DNA of 64,000 nt, taken from contig OX439137.1 in NCBI GenBank assembly GCA_949318235.1, forward strand, positions 3,868,289 to 3,932,288, read 5' to 3'. Positions 34,933 to 49,189 of this stretch are shown here, in pieces (positions within the stretch are counted from its first letter, which is position 1; the number at the start of each line of letters is the position of its first letter). The translations under genes and the position numbers were made by a program. The stretch is from Ecdyonurus torrentis. Taxonomy: Eukaryota > Arthropoda > Insecta > Ephemeroptera > Heptageniidae. The notes under the pieces were generated by a model. It did no database searches. It was given only the letters and a program-made list of their open reading frames with translations, and was not told where the DNA came from.

Positions 34933-35539
34933 GTTTGGTTTCTGTTCGATTTCTTTGGTTTCTTTTGGTTTCTGTTCGGAGATGCTTGTATACGATGATG
35001 ATGATGGATGATGCAGGATGATGTCGATGATGCATGACGCGATGATAGCGATAAATTAATGGTTGTGATAAAAACTGGTACTAAAATTTTAACTTTTTAC
35101 CATCGAAATTATAAATTGGCGCGTTCATTGAAAATACATAAGACGAGCTTGAAATTGCGTGCAAAATAATTAATTAACAAGTATTTTAATTGATTAATAT
35201 AGTACATGTCGATGACACGTGATGATAGTTGTTTATTAATTTTTCATTGTTGTCCTATAAGCCAATGAATGCCGTCGATTTGAGTGAAATTTTACAGAAG
35301 AAATTCAATATTTTACGACACGGTGGGGGTTTTGAATTCTATTTGAGTAATGAAATGAAAACGTGATTTACATAAAAAACATAATCTTATGAAATGACAA
35401 TTTTATGGAGAATTGTGAATTATGTCCAAAGTCGTTATTTTCCCCATTACTTACGGCTCAAAAAAGTCGTTAAAAACCTTTTCGAGACGTCGATCTTGCT
35501 TGTAGTAGGAACGACCGTTAATATAGTTTGCTTTAAGCA

Positions 35540-35600
35540 GTGCCAGAGACCAGAGACGCGCGCAGGACTACACACCGGAAGTAAATATTCCAAATGCTAC
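35540..35600. promoter_or_regulatory. Possible promoter element (ETS-type site)
   Basis: GACGCGCGCAG and ACCGGAAGT (an ETS-factor type motif) lie in a locally GC-richer patch between the TIF1-like gene on the - strand and the TTF gene on the + strand. Motif evidence only. Confidence 0.25.
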
Positions 35601-36239
35601 TATGTGACTCAAAATAACAACTAACAAACAAGAGGTTTTTTAATAAATAAACTTAAATAAATATTAAAAACAATAACATAATAATAAATATTCATTAAAT
35701 AAATAATAATACAATAAGTATTTAGTAAATGTTGGAAACTTAAAGATTTAAAGATTTTTGTTATATTTATAGTTTATATTCAGACTATTCTAGCGGTAAA
35801 GTTTAAAAATGAAATCTCAAAATTCTTTGTTCATTTCTTTCATAGCGACACATAAAATACATAATATGCATCAGTCCAGATTCCTTAAAAACAACACAAA
35901 TTAAAGTAATTAGAAATGATAGTCATAAACATATAATATTCAAAAATAATTTAATTTACTTAAATTAAATATCTGATGAGTCGTTAATAATTAAACTCAT
36001 CGACTGAATTAGGGTGTATGCGGATGACGTCATACGTCATTTTTGCCAATTTTCTTTGGGCAATCGGTTAATTTTTTGTTATTGTTATCATACTTGAGAT
36101 ATATATGTACTAATTCAACATATTTACGGCATCAATGCTCTCAAAAATATTGCATAGTTTTTTTAAACTGGCTATAAATGAGTTAAATAAATTAGTGATA
36201 TTTTTATACGGGTGGTAACACTGACAACACTGACATCAT

Positions 36240-36569
36240 TTTCCTAAAAACAGCTGAAAATAAAAATCGTGCAAAACGGACGCGTCGTTAGCTTCAAAAG
36301 GTAAATAATTTAATAAATTGGTTGAAATTTTCATTGTAATAAAAATTTAATATAACCTATTTAATATTGATATCATATTTTATTTGTTTTGCAGAAAATG
36401 AAGCGATAAAAAGTGTTAAATTTACGTACTGAAGCATTGGAAACTTCCCTCCAAATTTGAACAACGTTCGCCTGCAATGTTTTTATTACATACAAAAAAA
36501 CATTAAAAATAAAATAGTAAAACTTTTTATTATACAATTAATGTGTAGAGATTAAAATTTAGTTAAAAT
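36240..36569 (+). promoter_or_regulatory. 5' untranslated exons of the TTF gene
   Basis: A GC-richer first exon ends at GCTTCAAAAG (36300) followed by the donor GTAAATAATT. The acceptor TTGTTTTGCAG lies at 36384-36394, and the second exon runs into the coding start at 36570. A three-codon upstream ORF (ATGAAGCGATAA) begins at about 36398. Confidence 0.5.
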
Positions 36570-39500
36570 ATGGCGGAAAATAATTACTTTGAAAACAATG
36601 AAGTCAATCAATATTTTGAAAACGATCACGTTGTTGATTTATGTGACGATGAGTCTATGGAATGCAGTGACAGCATCGCTCCTTCATGTGATGTAGAAGT
36701 ATGCAACACGAATGTAAGTTTGAGTTACGAGGAAAGTAAAACAATATGTAGGTGTTGTGTCGTAAACACTGTTTTCTACTTATATGGCCACTTGGTTATT
36801 CTAACCTTCAGGCCAATCCTGTAAACCAGGATGTACATATGTATATGTATGTATGTACATAGTTATCAAATCAAAATAACCCCTGTTTTCTTGCACCAAA
36901 AAATGCGCATTCCATTTGAATAACTAAAGGTGATTGTCATTTTAGAAGCAGAGAACATGGTTTACAAACAGCATTAGTATGTATAAAATTAAATTTTCAA
37001 GCGTAAAAGAAAGGTCCTACCCAATCGCAGCTTGCCGGCACGCTATAACCTAGGACCTTTTTTTTTTTAAGCAGGACCTTTCAGACATTTGTAGGGCCAG
37101 ACTGGCACTCAAGGGGCCTTGTGTGCAAACAAGATACTACATACAAGATAAGGACACGCTCGACCAAATTGGGCCGCCGCGAAATTCAAAATGAGCCTCT
37201 AAGCCAATCAGCGCCCGAGTTGAAGGTCACGTGATCAATATTGACCAATCACAATGCCGCTAAAATTTACATGGGACCAGTTGGTGTCGCTATCTTGTAT
37301 GTAGTATCTTGGTGCAAAAGGGGTGTACCACACCCTCTAGGGGCCACAAAAAGCTCTCAATTTTGTGAAATTGTTATTTTCTTGGTCCTTTGTAATTTCA
37401 CTAAATCTATAATTTATGTACTGTAGTAATATTTCTATTTATTAATTTAATCATCTATCTATTTCAATAGGAGCCAATAGAACCTCGGACCAATGAAGTC
37501 ACCTGCACATCTAACAACTCTACCTGCATAATTGAAGAAGTATTATCATACCCACATTTAATATATGATAATATAATTCCACCTGAAAGAATTAAAATCA
37601 TAAAATCAACAAGACCTACACCTTCATTACCAAAATTAATAGAAACATATGAAAGTAAAAATGGACATACAAGACTTGTTCAGTTTGATCCTATATTATA
37701 TGATAAGTATCAGTGGTTAACAGGGTGTACTCATAAACAGAGACTCTATTGTTGGCCATGTTTACTAATATCTGGATCTATTAATTCAAAACAATTTAAA
37801 TCATTATGGAATTCAGATGGAAATGATACATTTTTTAAAAAATTGAAAACTCACGCAAATACCGCTGCTCATCTAGCAGCAGAAATAGCTTATATACATT
37901 GTATGGATATATTTACAGTTAAAATTGATGCTCAATTAAAAGTAGAAAATAAAATAGTACAGATTATTTGTGATTCAGAGATGCCTAAAGAAATACAAAG
38001 AATGTTGGAATTGGAGAAAGAATATTTGGAGGGATTACGGGTAAGTTTAAATTTCTTATAATATTATTAGTATTAAAGAAAATAATTGCTAGTAAATTAC
38101 ATAGATAGATTAGGATAAATTGTGGAATGAAGGATAGTGTGAGCTTCAACAATTCTATTGGTACGATAGGACACGCTAATATTGATTGTCAATTTTTGGG
38201 CGTAATTATCTATATTTTAAAACCCTTGTCAACTTACTTTTTTTTATCATTTAAAATACTAGATTGGTAACCACCATACCTTATTATACATGAATCCACC
38301 ACCACATTGATTTTGTATTTATTTTCATTTATTTTCATTTATTTTCAATTTCACTGTGATTTCACATATCTGACGTCACAATGTACCGCCGCCAAGCACA
38401 GTCACCCATTTTGCTCACATGATAAATTTAAGCCCCTCTCTCAAGTTCTTTACCCCTATCACTACCCTATCAGTACATTGTGACGTCAGATGCGTGAAAT
38501 AACTGGTTAAAATGAAAGTAAATGAAAATAACCTACACTGCGTACGTTAGCTGTTCGTCTGTTACCTGGGATGCTCAAAATGCTCACCTGCAAAATATAG
38601 ATTATATTTTTTAAATTAAGTTACTGTACTTGACAAGTTTATATAAATTTATATTCTGTTAAAAATTGTCATCAGTTTTGTAGATCTCATTTTGTGTTTG
38701 ATAATTTAAAAGCATGTTTTGTTTCATGTGGTCTATAGTTTTAATATTATTTTTTATCTTGAAATAATAATAAAAATAATAATTTTTTTTTTCTTCTTAT
38801 TTTCTTCTACAGACGGATACCCCAAACAGAGACAGTATTAAAAAACTTCAAAATACAGAGAATATATTTGTGACCAACATAATTAACAAAGAAAGATTAG
38901 AGATATTCAAACTAGGAAAACCAACCCCTACGATGCCATTTCTTAAAGTTGATAAGTGGATACCATTAGAAGGAAAATATGTAGGTCTTAAAAAAAATCT
39001 GTATTCTAATCATGATTGGTTAGCAGGTTGTCCTACTAGAAACAGATTATTTTGTTGGCCTTGTGTATTTTTTAGTGAAAAGAGAAGTGCTTGGTCAATG
39101 GAAGGATCTATAAATTGTTATGATATAGAGCAACATACTAGGATAAGTAGGCATAAGAAATTAGTTAAGATGTACAATCAAATAGAAGTTATCTTGAGTG
39201 ATCCTAGTAATGTTAATGTGAGACAGTTAAGAATACATGGAGATAAAATAGAGATTGATAACAGCGTAGGGGAGGAAGCTGACATTGAAGTCGTTCAAGA
39301 TACTTCGTCTTCATCCCAGTGGTGTGTTGAACCACTGTCTTCAACCACCAAGGTAATATTACTTTACTTTTATTTACTTCAAGGGCTACTGGCATCAAAG
39401 AATTAAATTAAAAACGTAAAAATCACGAGATGGGACCTTTATTCATATACATATTATATCCTTCAACCGTTCTGTAGCCTCACAAACTGGAGTTGAAAAT

Positions 39501-42500
39501 CTGTAAAGTAGGGAATTATAGGAATTCATGACGTCAACAATTCCGGGTCTACAATAGAAATTGTAGCGCGGGTTGCCTACTTTACAAGTTTTCTTCCCAG
39601 TTTGTAAGAGTACTGAAGGGTTAAGGCACAAAATATGTGTATTTTTAATAGTCCTATCTCATGATTCATCATTGAGAGGAAATTTGTTTTTGAGGACAGG
39701 GGCTCTTTAAAGTTGTAGTCAATAATGCAATGCTGTTGCGGCTAAACCATGCTTCTACTTTTAGCGTGTTCATCAATTTCACGCATCTTTGTTTATCTCT
39801 ATAGCATAAAAACTCGTATCTACATTTATCGCAACAACAGGTAAAAAACATTTCTACACCTGTTTTCCTATTTAGAAGTTTTTTTTTTTTTTTTTACCAG
39901 TTGTCGAGATAAATGTAGATGGTAGATACCCGTTTTTATGCTATCGCGATAAACGTAGATACATAAAAGTAAGGAAACAAGCTGAAAGTAGAAGCGTGGT
40001 TTAGCCTCAACACCATCGAATGGCTTTTTTAATAGTGATAATTGTGGTATTAAACCTCCCAAAAACACAATTTTAATTATTAACGCACTGACAACGAGAG
40101 AAAAGGCTGTTACAGTGACCCCGAACCCACGTCACAACTAAACTTGCTCTCTCGCTAGTTTGGCGCAAGTGTGAATTACTCTTATTTTTGCTCTAGCTAC
40201 TTGACATAATAATTTATGTATATAAAATGTTTTTATGGCTACAGATTTGTAGAAAAATAATTTATGCACAGATAAGAGTAACTCAAGCTCGCACCAAACT
40301 AGCAAGTGAGGCAATTTATTAGTCAATTGGTTCCTTTAAAAGCTGTAGCGATTAAATTAAACATTTATCAGAAATAAATGATAAAGAAAAGGATAGAAAA
40401 ACCAGCAAGGGCCTTACCACAGTAGAAGTTCTATGGAGAGGTCGAGGTCTTGCATGGCACAGTATAATGTTACAAAAGTTTCTTTATAACTGAGAGCTTT
40501 CGTCATATGATAATGACATTATCAATCAAAGGAGAAAATTACTTGAGCACATCACTGAGCAGTGTCTTGTCTTGTACTGCCGTGTTATGCTTTTGCTGGT
40601 TTGGAGTTGGTGGAGAGGGGTGGGGGTGGAGTAGGGAATCAGGGAAGGAGTGTGAATGAGTGAGGGAAAAGGTGGGTGACCATTGACGTCACGTCCCTCT
40701 ACACCAACATCAATCACCTCATGGGTATTAGAGCCGTTGAACACTATTTAGAGAAACGACCTAAACCCCATGTCCCCACCACTGGATTCCTCTTACAACT
40801 GGTGCGGTTTATACTTCAACGCAACAACTTTCACTTCATGAATGAACACTACGAGCAGAAGTGTGGTACGGCTATGGGTACAAGGATGGCCCCATCTTAT
40901 GCTAACCTTACCATGGGTCTGCTCGAGTGTGAGTTCATGGGGAGACAGAGGTATAAGCCGCACCTATGGAGGAGATTCATAGACGATATATTCATGGTTT
41001 GGCAACATGGCATCGGCCCACTTTATGAATTCCTAGATGAACTCAATAAATTCTCCTGCCTAAAACTCACTCACTCCACATCACCTAATTCAGCCACCTT
41101 CCTCGATGTTGACATCAACATTGATGACGGTAAACTTATCACCTCAATCCACATAAAACCTACTAACCACATGCAATACCTCCACTACAATAGCTGTCAC
41201 CCCCCGAGGACTATCCGCTCCATTCCCTTTAGCTTAGCATGCCGAGGCAACCGCATCCCAAACACAGACCAAACCAAATCTAAATATATTGACAGCATAA
41301 CTACAGCTTTCTCCACCAGAGGCTACCCCAAGCACCTGGTGGAGAAACAAATAGCAAAAGCTGCCAATAGATTTAGTTTGGGCGACAAAACACCTTGTGA
41401 CCAAAATAAAACAAATAATGACAATCAATCTATCCGACCCTTCGTCACAACGTATCACCCCAAATTAGAAAAAGAAATCAGACAGATGTTATAATATGCA
41501 CACCCCATTCTAGCCACCACCGAAACAAACCTACTGTTACCAAAAATACCACCAATAGCATTCCGTCAACCACCAAATATTAAAGCAATCTTATCCCATA
41601 CTGATCCCACACCAAAACCTAAGCCCCTACCTAGTGGATCTTTCCCCTGTCAAAACAACGGCAAACAGAGTAACAGAGGAAGGAGATGCAATACATGCAT
41701 CACTCAAATTCCCAGCAAAACGTTTACAAGTCCCGTCACCAACCTTACATACCCTATCCACGGCCACAATACTTGCACATCAGAAAACGTAATCTACAAA
41801 CTTGAATGTACCCAACATACCACCAACCCCACCACAGGCCAACAGGAAAAATGTCAAGCATTTTACATAGGCTTAACCACACAAAAAGCGAGAGACCGCA
41901 TGAATGGCCACAGACAATCCGTAAAAAACAATGAGATGGAAAAACCTGTGGCTGAACATGCGGCCTCTCATGGCATATCAAATTTCCAATTATGTTATAA
42001 ATCAACAATACTTCGCACTATTCCGGGCCCAGCCAACTATGCGACATTACGACAATATGAATTAGCATATCAACTTATATTAAGATCCAGAAAAGCCAAG
42101 GGCTGCCTGGACTTAATATTCGCTAACATATTTCAAAAATATACCCTATTCCCGCTCCCCTCCCCACCTTTTCCCTCACTCACTCCTTCCCTCACTCATT
42201 CACACTCCCTCCCTGATTCCCTACTCCACCCCCACCCCTCTCCACCAACTCCAAACCAGCAAGAGCATAACACGGCAGTACAAGACAAGACACTGCTCAG
42301 TGATGTGCTCAAGTAATTTTCTCCTTTGATTGATAATGTCATTATCATATGACGAAAGCTCTCACAAGGTACGTTTGTGACTTGTCAGAAAGATTTTGAG
42401 CTGAAATTTGGTAGGTAGGTAGATTTTTTGACCCTTAGTAAGGAATCGTTGTCAAAATCGGCGGAGCAGTTGATTTGGGGGCGTGGCCGGCTAATGAAAA

Positions 42501-45500
42501 ATCGACGATTTAACATGGGGTTAAATGGGGACTAAAAAATAATTTTCGCAGCTTAACCACTGAAACGTCGAAGAGTATGTAAAAAATGACGCTGATTACG
42601 AATATCTACTTAAAAATTTGATAAACCTAAAATTAGAGTCACTGGAGACCTTAGAAGTTTCCGAAATGGGCTCATATCTATACTACGGACACTTCTATTA
42701 GCCTTGTAAATTTGGGAAAATATTTTTGCGCAATTTTATGCACACAGTAAATAAGAAAATTAAATTTCCAATCGATTGATGTGCATAACATTAGGTTTGT
42801 GTAAAAATATCAGCTTCCAGCGGCCCTGGAACGTGCAACTCTTTCAATATTCCGTGATCAAGTTATAAATACATGGAGTTAAATGGGGCAGTTTGCTACT
42901 GATTTTTAAAAACGAATCATAACTTACTTAAAAGGTATGATAATGTAGTAAAACTGTTAAATCACATAAAAAATGATTTGTTTTATCGATTCATGTACGC
43001 AAAGTGCCATACAGTTGTGGTAGGTAAGCACCAGCGTCGGTTAAAGTGGGCCGTATATCCCTTTCAACGGTAAAGACTGGCTGCTGCAAAATGCATTAAA
43101 AATCGGCCTAAAAAGTGACTCTTCGATACGTAATATTTATTAACTTTAAAAATATAAAAGATAAAGACTTGAGCCCAGCAAAGCTTTTAATCTCGATCGT
43201 ATTTAGCGTCTATCCATGTTTATAAAATTGTTCTGTTGATATTTTTTGTCTTCGAAAAAAGGGACCCAAAAAAGGTCCAAATTTTAACGTTTTTTCACCA
43301 TACGCGGGACCATGTTGAGACAATTTTAACATTCGCAAGTCAAACAAGTAGCATTTTTTGCGCTCTTTGTGATTATTGTCAATGCAAAACTGATATTTTA
43401 TTTATTTTTCGTATATAGCGAAAAAAACGATTTTTTCACCCCCCTTGCTCGATTTTTTGAGTAAAAAACTTTTTGTCTCAAAATACATTATGATACATGT
43501 TTATCGGTCAATTTTAACACGAGAAAGACGATTATGGAAGAATTTTTCAAAAAATCTCACTTTTGAGCGCGTAGTTTTAAATTCAAAATTTTGCCCTATT
43601 TAAATACATGTAATGAGCAACGATAAACAAAGAGTATAGTGGCAATTTTAATGTGATGATGATGTTTTATTGGCTTTGAGGGCCAAAAAGATAGAAAATA
43701 AAAATAAATAATAAAAAATATTAATAACTGCTTTAAAGGACATTTTTATTATTATTTTTCTTATAATATAAAGTATTTCCTACGTAATTCGAGTTAGGAA
43801 AAAAACTTTTAAAGGCAGTATACAAGAGATTAATCAACCTAATAGTAGCAACACCATTGTGTTGACACAACTTTCACTTTTATCAAGTAAGGTCAACCGT
43901 TCATTTAAAAAAAAAAATCAATTCGTTCAATCGTTCCCTCTGGCATTAAATCAGGAAATCAATCAATCAATAGGTTAATCAAAGAGTCAATCAATTTGTG
44001 CGTCAATATAAGTCTCTCCATCTATCAATACTACAGCCAATCAGAAAGTTAGCTTGTGAATTAGAAAGTCAAATAGTCAAATATCAAGTCAACTAGAAAG
44101 TCAACTGCTTAATTTTCAAGTCGGTCAGATAGTCAACAAGTCAATAACCAAGTCAATCAGAATTATCAAGTCAATTAGATAGTTAAATAGTCAATTATCA
44201 AGTAAATAAGAGTCAACTAGTCAAATACCAAGTCAATCAGATAGTCATCTAGTCAGTTACCCAGTCTAAAAAATAGTCAACTAGTCAATTTATTAAGTCA
44301 ATCAGATTGTATGATTGACTTGATAATAGACTAGTTGACTATCTGATTAACTTGGTAATTGACTAGTTGACGTTATGACTGACTTGATAATTGACTAATT
44401 GACATAAAGATTGACTTGATAATTGACTAATTGACTTGATAATTGACTAGTTGACGATCTAGTTGACTTGATAGTTGACTAGGTAAAGATATATGTTTTA
44501 CTTGATAATTGACTAGTTGACTATCTGATTGACTTGGTAATTGATTAGTTGACTATCTGGTTGAATGAAAATTGACTAGCTGTTTTTCTGATTGACTTGG
44601 TTATTGACTTGTTGACTATCTGACCGACTTGAAAATTAAGCAGTTGACTTTCTAGTTGACTTGATATTTGACTATTTGACTTTCTAATTCACAAGCTAAC
44701 TTTCTGATTGGCTGTAGTATTGATAGATGGAGAGACTTATATTGACGCACAAATTGATTGACTCTTTGATTAACCTATTGATTGATTGATTTCCTGATTT
44801 AATGCCAGAGGGAACGATTGAACGAATTGATTTTTTTTTTTAAATGAACGGTTGACCTTACTTGATAAAAGTGAAAGTTGTGTCAACACAATGGTGTTGC
44901 TACTATTAGGTTGATTAATCTCTTGTATACTGCCTTTAAAAGTTTTTTTCCTAACTCGAATTACGTAGGAAATACTTTATATTATAAGAAAAATAATAAT
45001 AAAAATGTCCTTTAAAGCAGTTATTAATATTTTTTATTATTTATTTTTATTTTCTATCTTTTTGGCCCTCAAAGCCAATAAAACATCATCATCACATTAA
45101 AATTGCCACTATACTCTTTGTTTATCGTTGCTCATTACATGTATTTAAATAGGGCAAAATTTTGAATTTAAAACTACGCGCTCAAAAGTGAGATTTTTTG
45201 AAAAATTCTTCCATAATCGTCTTTCTCGTGTTAAAATTGACCGATAAACATGTATCATAATGTATTTTGAGACAAAAAGTTTTTTACTCAAAAAATCGAG
45301 CAAGGGGGGTGAAAAAATCGTTTTTTTCGCTATATACGAAAAATAAATAAAATATCAGTTTTGCATTGACAATAATCACAAAGAGCGCAAAAAATGCTAC
45401 TTGTTTGACTTGCGAATGTTAAAATTGTCTCAACATGGTCCCGCGTATGGTGAAAAAACGTTAAAATTTGGACCTTTTTTGGGTCCCTTTTTTCGAAGAC

Positions 45501-48500
45501 AAAAAATATCAACAGAACAATTTTATAAACATGGATAGACGCTAAATACGATCGAGATTAAAAGCTTTGCTGGGCTCAAGTCTTTATCTTTTATATTTTT
45601 AAAGTTAATAAATATTACGTATCGAAGAGTCACTTTTTAGGCCGATTTTTAATGCATTTTGCAGCAGCCAGTCTTTACCGTTGAAAGGGATATACGGCCC
45701 ACTTTAACCGACGCTGGTGCTTACCTACCACAACTGTATGGCACTTTGCGTACATGAATCGATAAAACAAATCATTTTTTATGTGATTTAACAGTTTTAC
45801 TACATTATCATACCTTTTAAGTAAGTTATGATTCGTTTTTAAAAATCAGTAGCAAACTGCCCCATTTAACTCCATGTATTTATAACTTGATCACGGAATA
45901 TTGAAAGAGTTGCACGTTCCAGGGCCGCTGGAAGCTGATATTTTTACACAAACCTAATGTTATGCACATCAATCGATTGGAAATTTAATTTTCTTATTTA
46001 CTGTGTGCATAAAATTGCGCAAAAATATTTTCCCAAATTTACAAGGCTAATAGAAGTGTCCGTAGTATAGATATGAGCCCATTTCGGAAACTTCTAAGGT
46101 CTCCAGTGACTCTAATTTTAGGTTTATCAAATTTTTAAGTAGATATTCGTAATCAGCGTCATTTTTTACATACTCTTCGACGTTTCAGTGGTTAAGCTGC
46201 GAAAATTATTTTTTAGTCCCCATTTAACCCCATGTTAAATCGTCGATTTTTCATTAGCCGGCCACGCCCCCAAATCAACTGCTCCGCCGATTTTGACAAC
46301 GATTCCTTACTAAGGGTCAAAAAATCTACCTACCTACCAAATTTCAGCTCAAAATCTTTCTGACAAGTCACAAACGTACCTTGTCAGTAATAAAGAAACT
46401 TTTATAACATTATACTGTGCCATGCAAGACCTCGACCTCTCCATAGAACTTCTACTGTGGTATGGCCCTTGCTGGTTTTTCTATCCTTTTCTTTATCTTT
46501 GATCCTAACCGCGATGGTTTTTTCCTTAAATTGATTCTATCAGAAATAAATAATAATAAAATAAAATAAAAAAATTTAAAGTCTTAACTATAGAGTACTC
46601 TAGAAGGGGGGAGTATACGCGATCCAGCAGAATTTTTAAAGCCCTTTCATTGGCTGTTGAAATCGAAATATTCAAATCTGATTGGCTGATATGCCTAAAA
46701 ATTTCATTGTTGTCAGTCAATGTTATTTAAATGGTTTTTTTTTTTTTGTTCTGAAAATGACCGTAAATAATGGGAAAAAATGAGATTTTGAACACTCATA
46801 AAATTTTGCCAAAACGTTGTCACATTATGAAACTTTCACAGATGAAACTTTATTATTTGGCCAAAAAAAAATTACATAAATTCAAAAGTAGTAATAATTT
46901 GCAAATACTGTTATTTACTGTTTATTTTTGTTCTCTTTCTTGTGAACGCTGTAGTTTTTAAGCAAGCACAAGATTTTTGAGTTTGTTTACATTTTATTTT
47001 TCATTGTTGGAGCGCATTAGCCAATGAGCCGTTGAGTATTGATTTTTAAAATATGATATTTTTAAAGCTTAACAAAATTTAATTTTTCGCAAACTGAGGG
47101 TTTTGAAATTTTAGACATTAAATGGCCATAAAATGAAGTTTGTTTTGTGAAAATTTCAATGCTGTAACTTCCTTCGTTCAATAGCTATGACGTTTCAAAA
47201 TCGCAATTTTTCATATTACTAACGCAGTTTTTCGTGATTTAAAAAACCCAACAAAGGGTGCGCGTATACTCCCCCCTTCTAGAGTACTCTAGTCTTAACT
47301 AACTGGTAAATATATTTTTATGTTTCAGCCTCAAAATTCTAAAAAAATTGATGTAATTGGAAAACTACTGAACTCAAATTTTGAATATGAAGATAACATA
47401 ATAACTAGAAAAAGGTTAACATTAATGCATCATGGCAGACCAACTCCTGCATTACCATTATTAGGGGAGAGAAAAAACACTGCACAAAAAGATGGCTTAT
47501 GTGGAAAAGTGTCCATGTCAAATCGTAGATTTAAAATTGGACAATATGAAGTAACACGTTGGCTTACAGGGTGTTCTAAAAGAAGCAGTCTCTATTGTTG
47601 GCCATGTTTATTTTTTAGTACTCAAACCAATTGTATTTGGAGTAGAATAGGTAGAAAAAGTATTTTCCAATTAAAATCTGGAATTGAAAACCATGAAAAA
47701 ACATTAATGCATCTTAAATCATTGAATATATTTAATCAAGTTGATGCTATATTAAAAGACAAAGGTCATTGTAATTTAGAATTAAAATTAGTTGATGAAA
47801 CTGTGGAAATAGTTCAGGAATTTTTTGTCAGTGAATTACATGAAGAAGTTGATATCAAAGAAGAAAGTGATGATGAAATGGATGGGTTCGTGGAGTCGGA
47901 ATGTATCTCGGAGGAAAGTAATTTGTACCTAGAAGAGACTAGTCAGGATCTATTACTGGTGAGATTTTTTTTTTTTTTTTGCCTGAATAGAACATTTGCA
48001 AAAGTAATATCAGTGTTGTTGCAAATAATATGTGTATCTCGATTTTTGTCACGCAAAGCAAAATGTGTATCTTTATTTGTCACGCGTAGCAATATGTGTA
48101 TTTGTTTTTTTTGTCACTCAAAGCAATATGTGTAAATCGGCGCCATCTCCATTACGTTCGGAAACAACTTACACATTTTGCTTAGCTTGACAAAAAATGA
48201 GATACACATATGAATATGAGTGACAAATAACAAGATACACATTTTAAAAACAAGATACACATAATTATTGCTCGCAACAACATCAATATACTGATTGTAC
48301 TTAATTAAGGGAGTATGTGACCGACTGATATCTCAATAACTGAACATTCACGACATATAAAATTTACAAGAAGTAAAGATGAAATGTTAATTAAAAATTT
48401 AGTTCTGTCAAACACAATAAAATATTTTAAGTTATTCCATTTTTAAGACAACATGGCACTAAACTGTTAATTCAAGATTATGATAAATTTGAAAGCAAAG

Positions 48501-48754
48501 AATAGGATAAAACCTGCATAGAGGTAAGGTCCTTCCTTGCTGGTTTTCTCTTATCCTTGTCTTTCAAATTTATCATACTTAATTGCAATGGTTTATTTTC
48601 CTTAATACACTATCTATATAAAATATTATTATTTTTATTTTTGGTATTGCCATGTTTTGTAAACCCATTTTAAGGCAGTGGGGCACCAACTTGGAGTCAA
48701 AAGTCAAAAGTGGAACTTTAATTTCACGATAATTCTTCTACGTTATTTATATCG

Positions 48755-48785
<31 letters not shown>

Positions 48786-49151
48786 GTTCCAAAAAAAAGT
48801 GTTAATATTTTTAATTAAAAAAAAAGTTTCTAGTGTGATTTAAAAAATTGGCACTAACATTTTAATGTTCACATTTACATTCTATATTTCAATTGTAATA
48901 ACTTCAATGTTTGATTTTGTGTTTGCATATGCTTGACATGACTAAACTTTTAAGTAACATTTCATCTTTACTTCTTGTTAATTTTATATTTTTCAGTTTG
49001 TCAGATATCACCTACTCCCTTAATTACTACTCTCTAGTAATTATATAATGAGTTCCTAAAATCGTCTAAAGCCATAGAATCTATACTGATTTTTTTTCCT
49101 TTTAACTTCATTTTAAGGAAAAAGCAAAAAAAAAAAAGAAAAAAGAAAAAG

Positions 49152-49189
<38 letters not shown>

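Larger units (their letters stand above)
40380..46537 (+). mobile_element. Penelope-like element with long inverted terminal repeats, interrupted by a foldback
   Basis: Flanked by a perfect 14-bp duplication TATCAGAAATAAAT (40366-40379 and 46538-46551). Terminal inverted repeats of about 295 bp run from the left edge to about 40675 and, on the right, from about 42165 to 42364 and 46387 onward; a 4-kb foldback splits the right arm. Between them lies a reverse transcriptase and GIY-YIG coding remnant. Without the foldback the element is about 2.1 kb. The right end, TAACCGCGATGGTTTTTTCC then TTAAATTGAT, extends beyond the left end, as is common for these elements. The sister duplication unit has the uninterrupted empty site near 53462-53480. 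Confidence 0.88.

Noticed and set aside
41234..42008. Antisense ORFs over the Penelope coding remnant
   Set aside because: They are shadows of the reverse transcriptase/GIY-YIG frame, which carries all expected motifs on the + strand.
44020..44720. CRISPR-like array of about 20-40 bp repeats in the foldback centre
   Set aside because: The repeats are degenerate, have no uniform spacers, form the mirrored core of a palindrome, and the window is clearly eukaryotic.
43236..45512. Identical 60-residue ORF once on each strand
   Set aside because: It is present twice only because of the foldback's symmetry. It is short, has no recognisable motif, and there is no other sign of coding.
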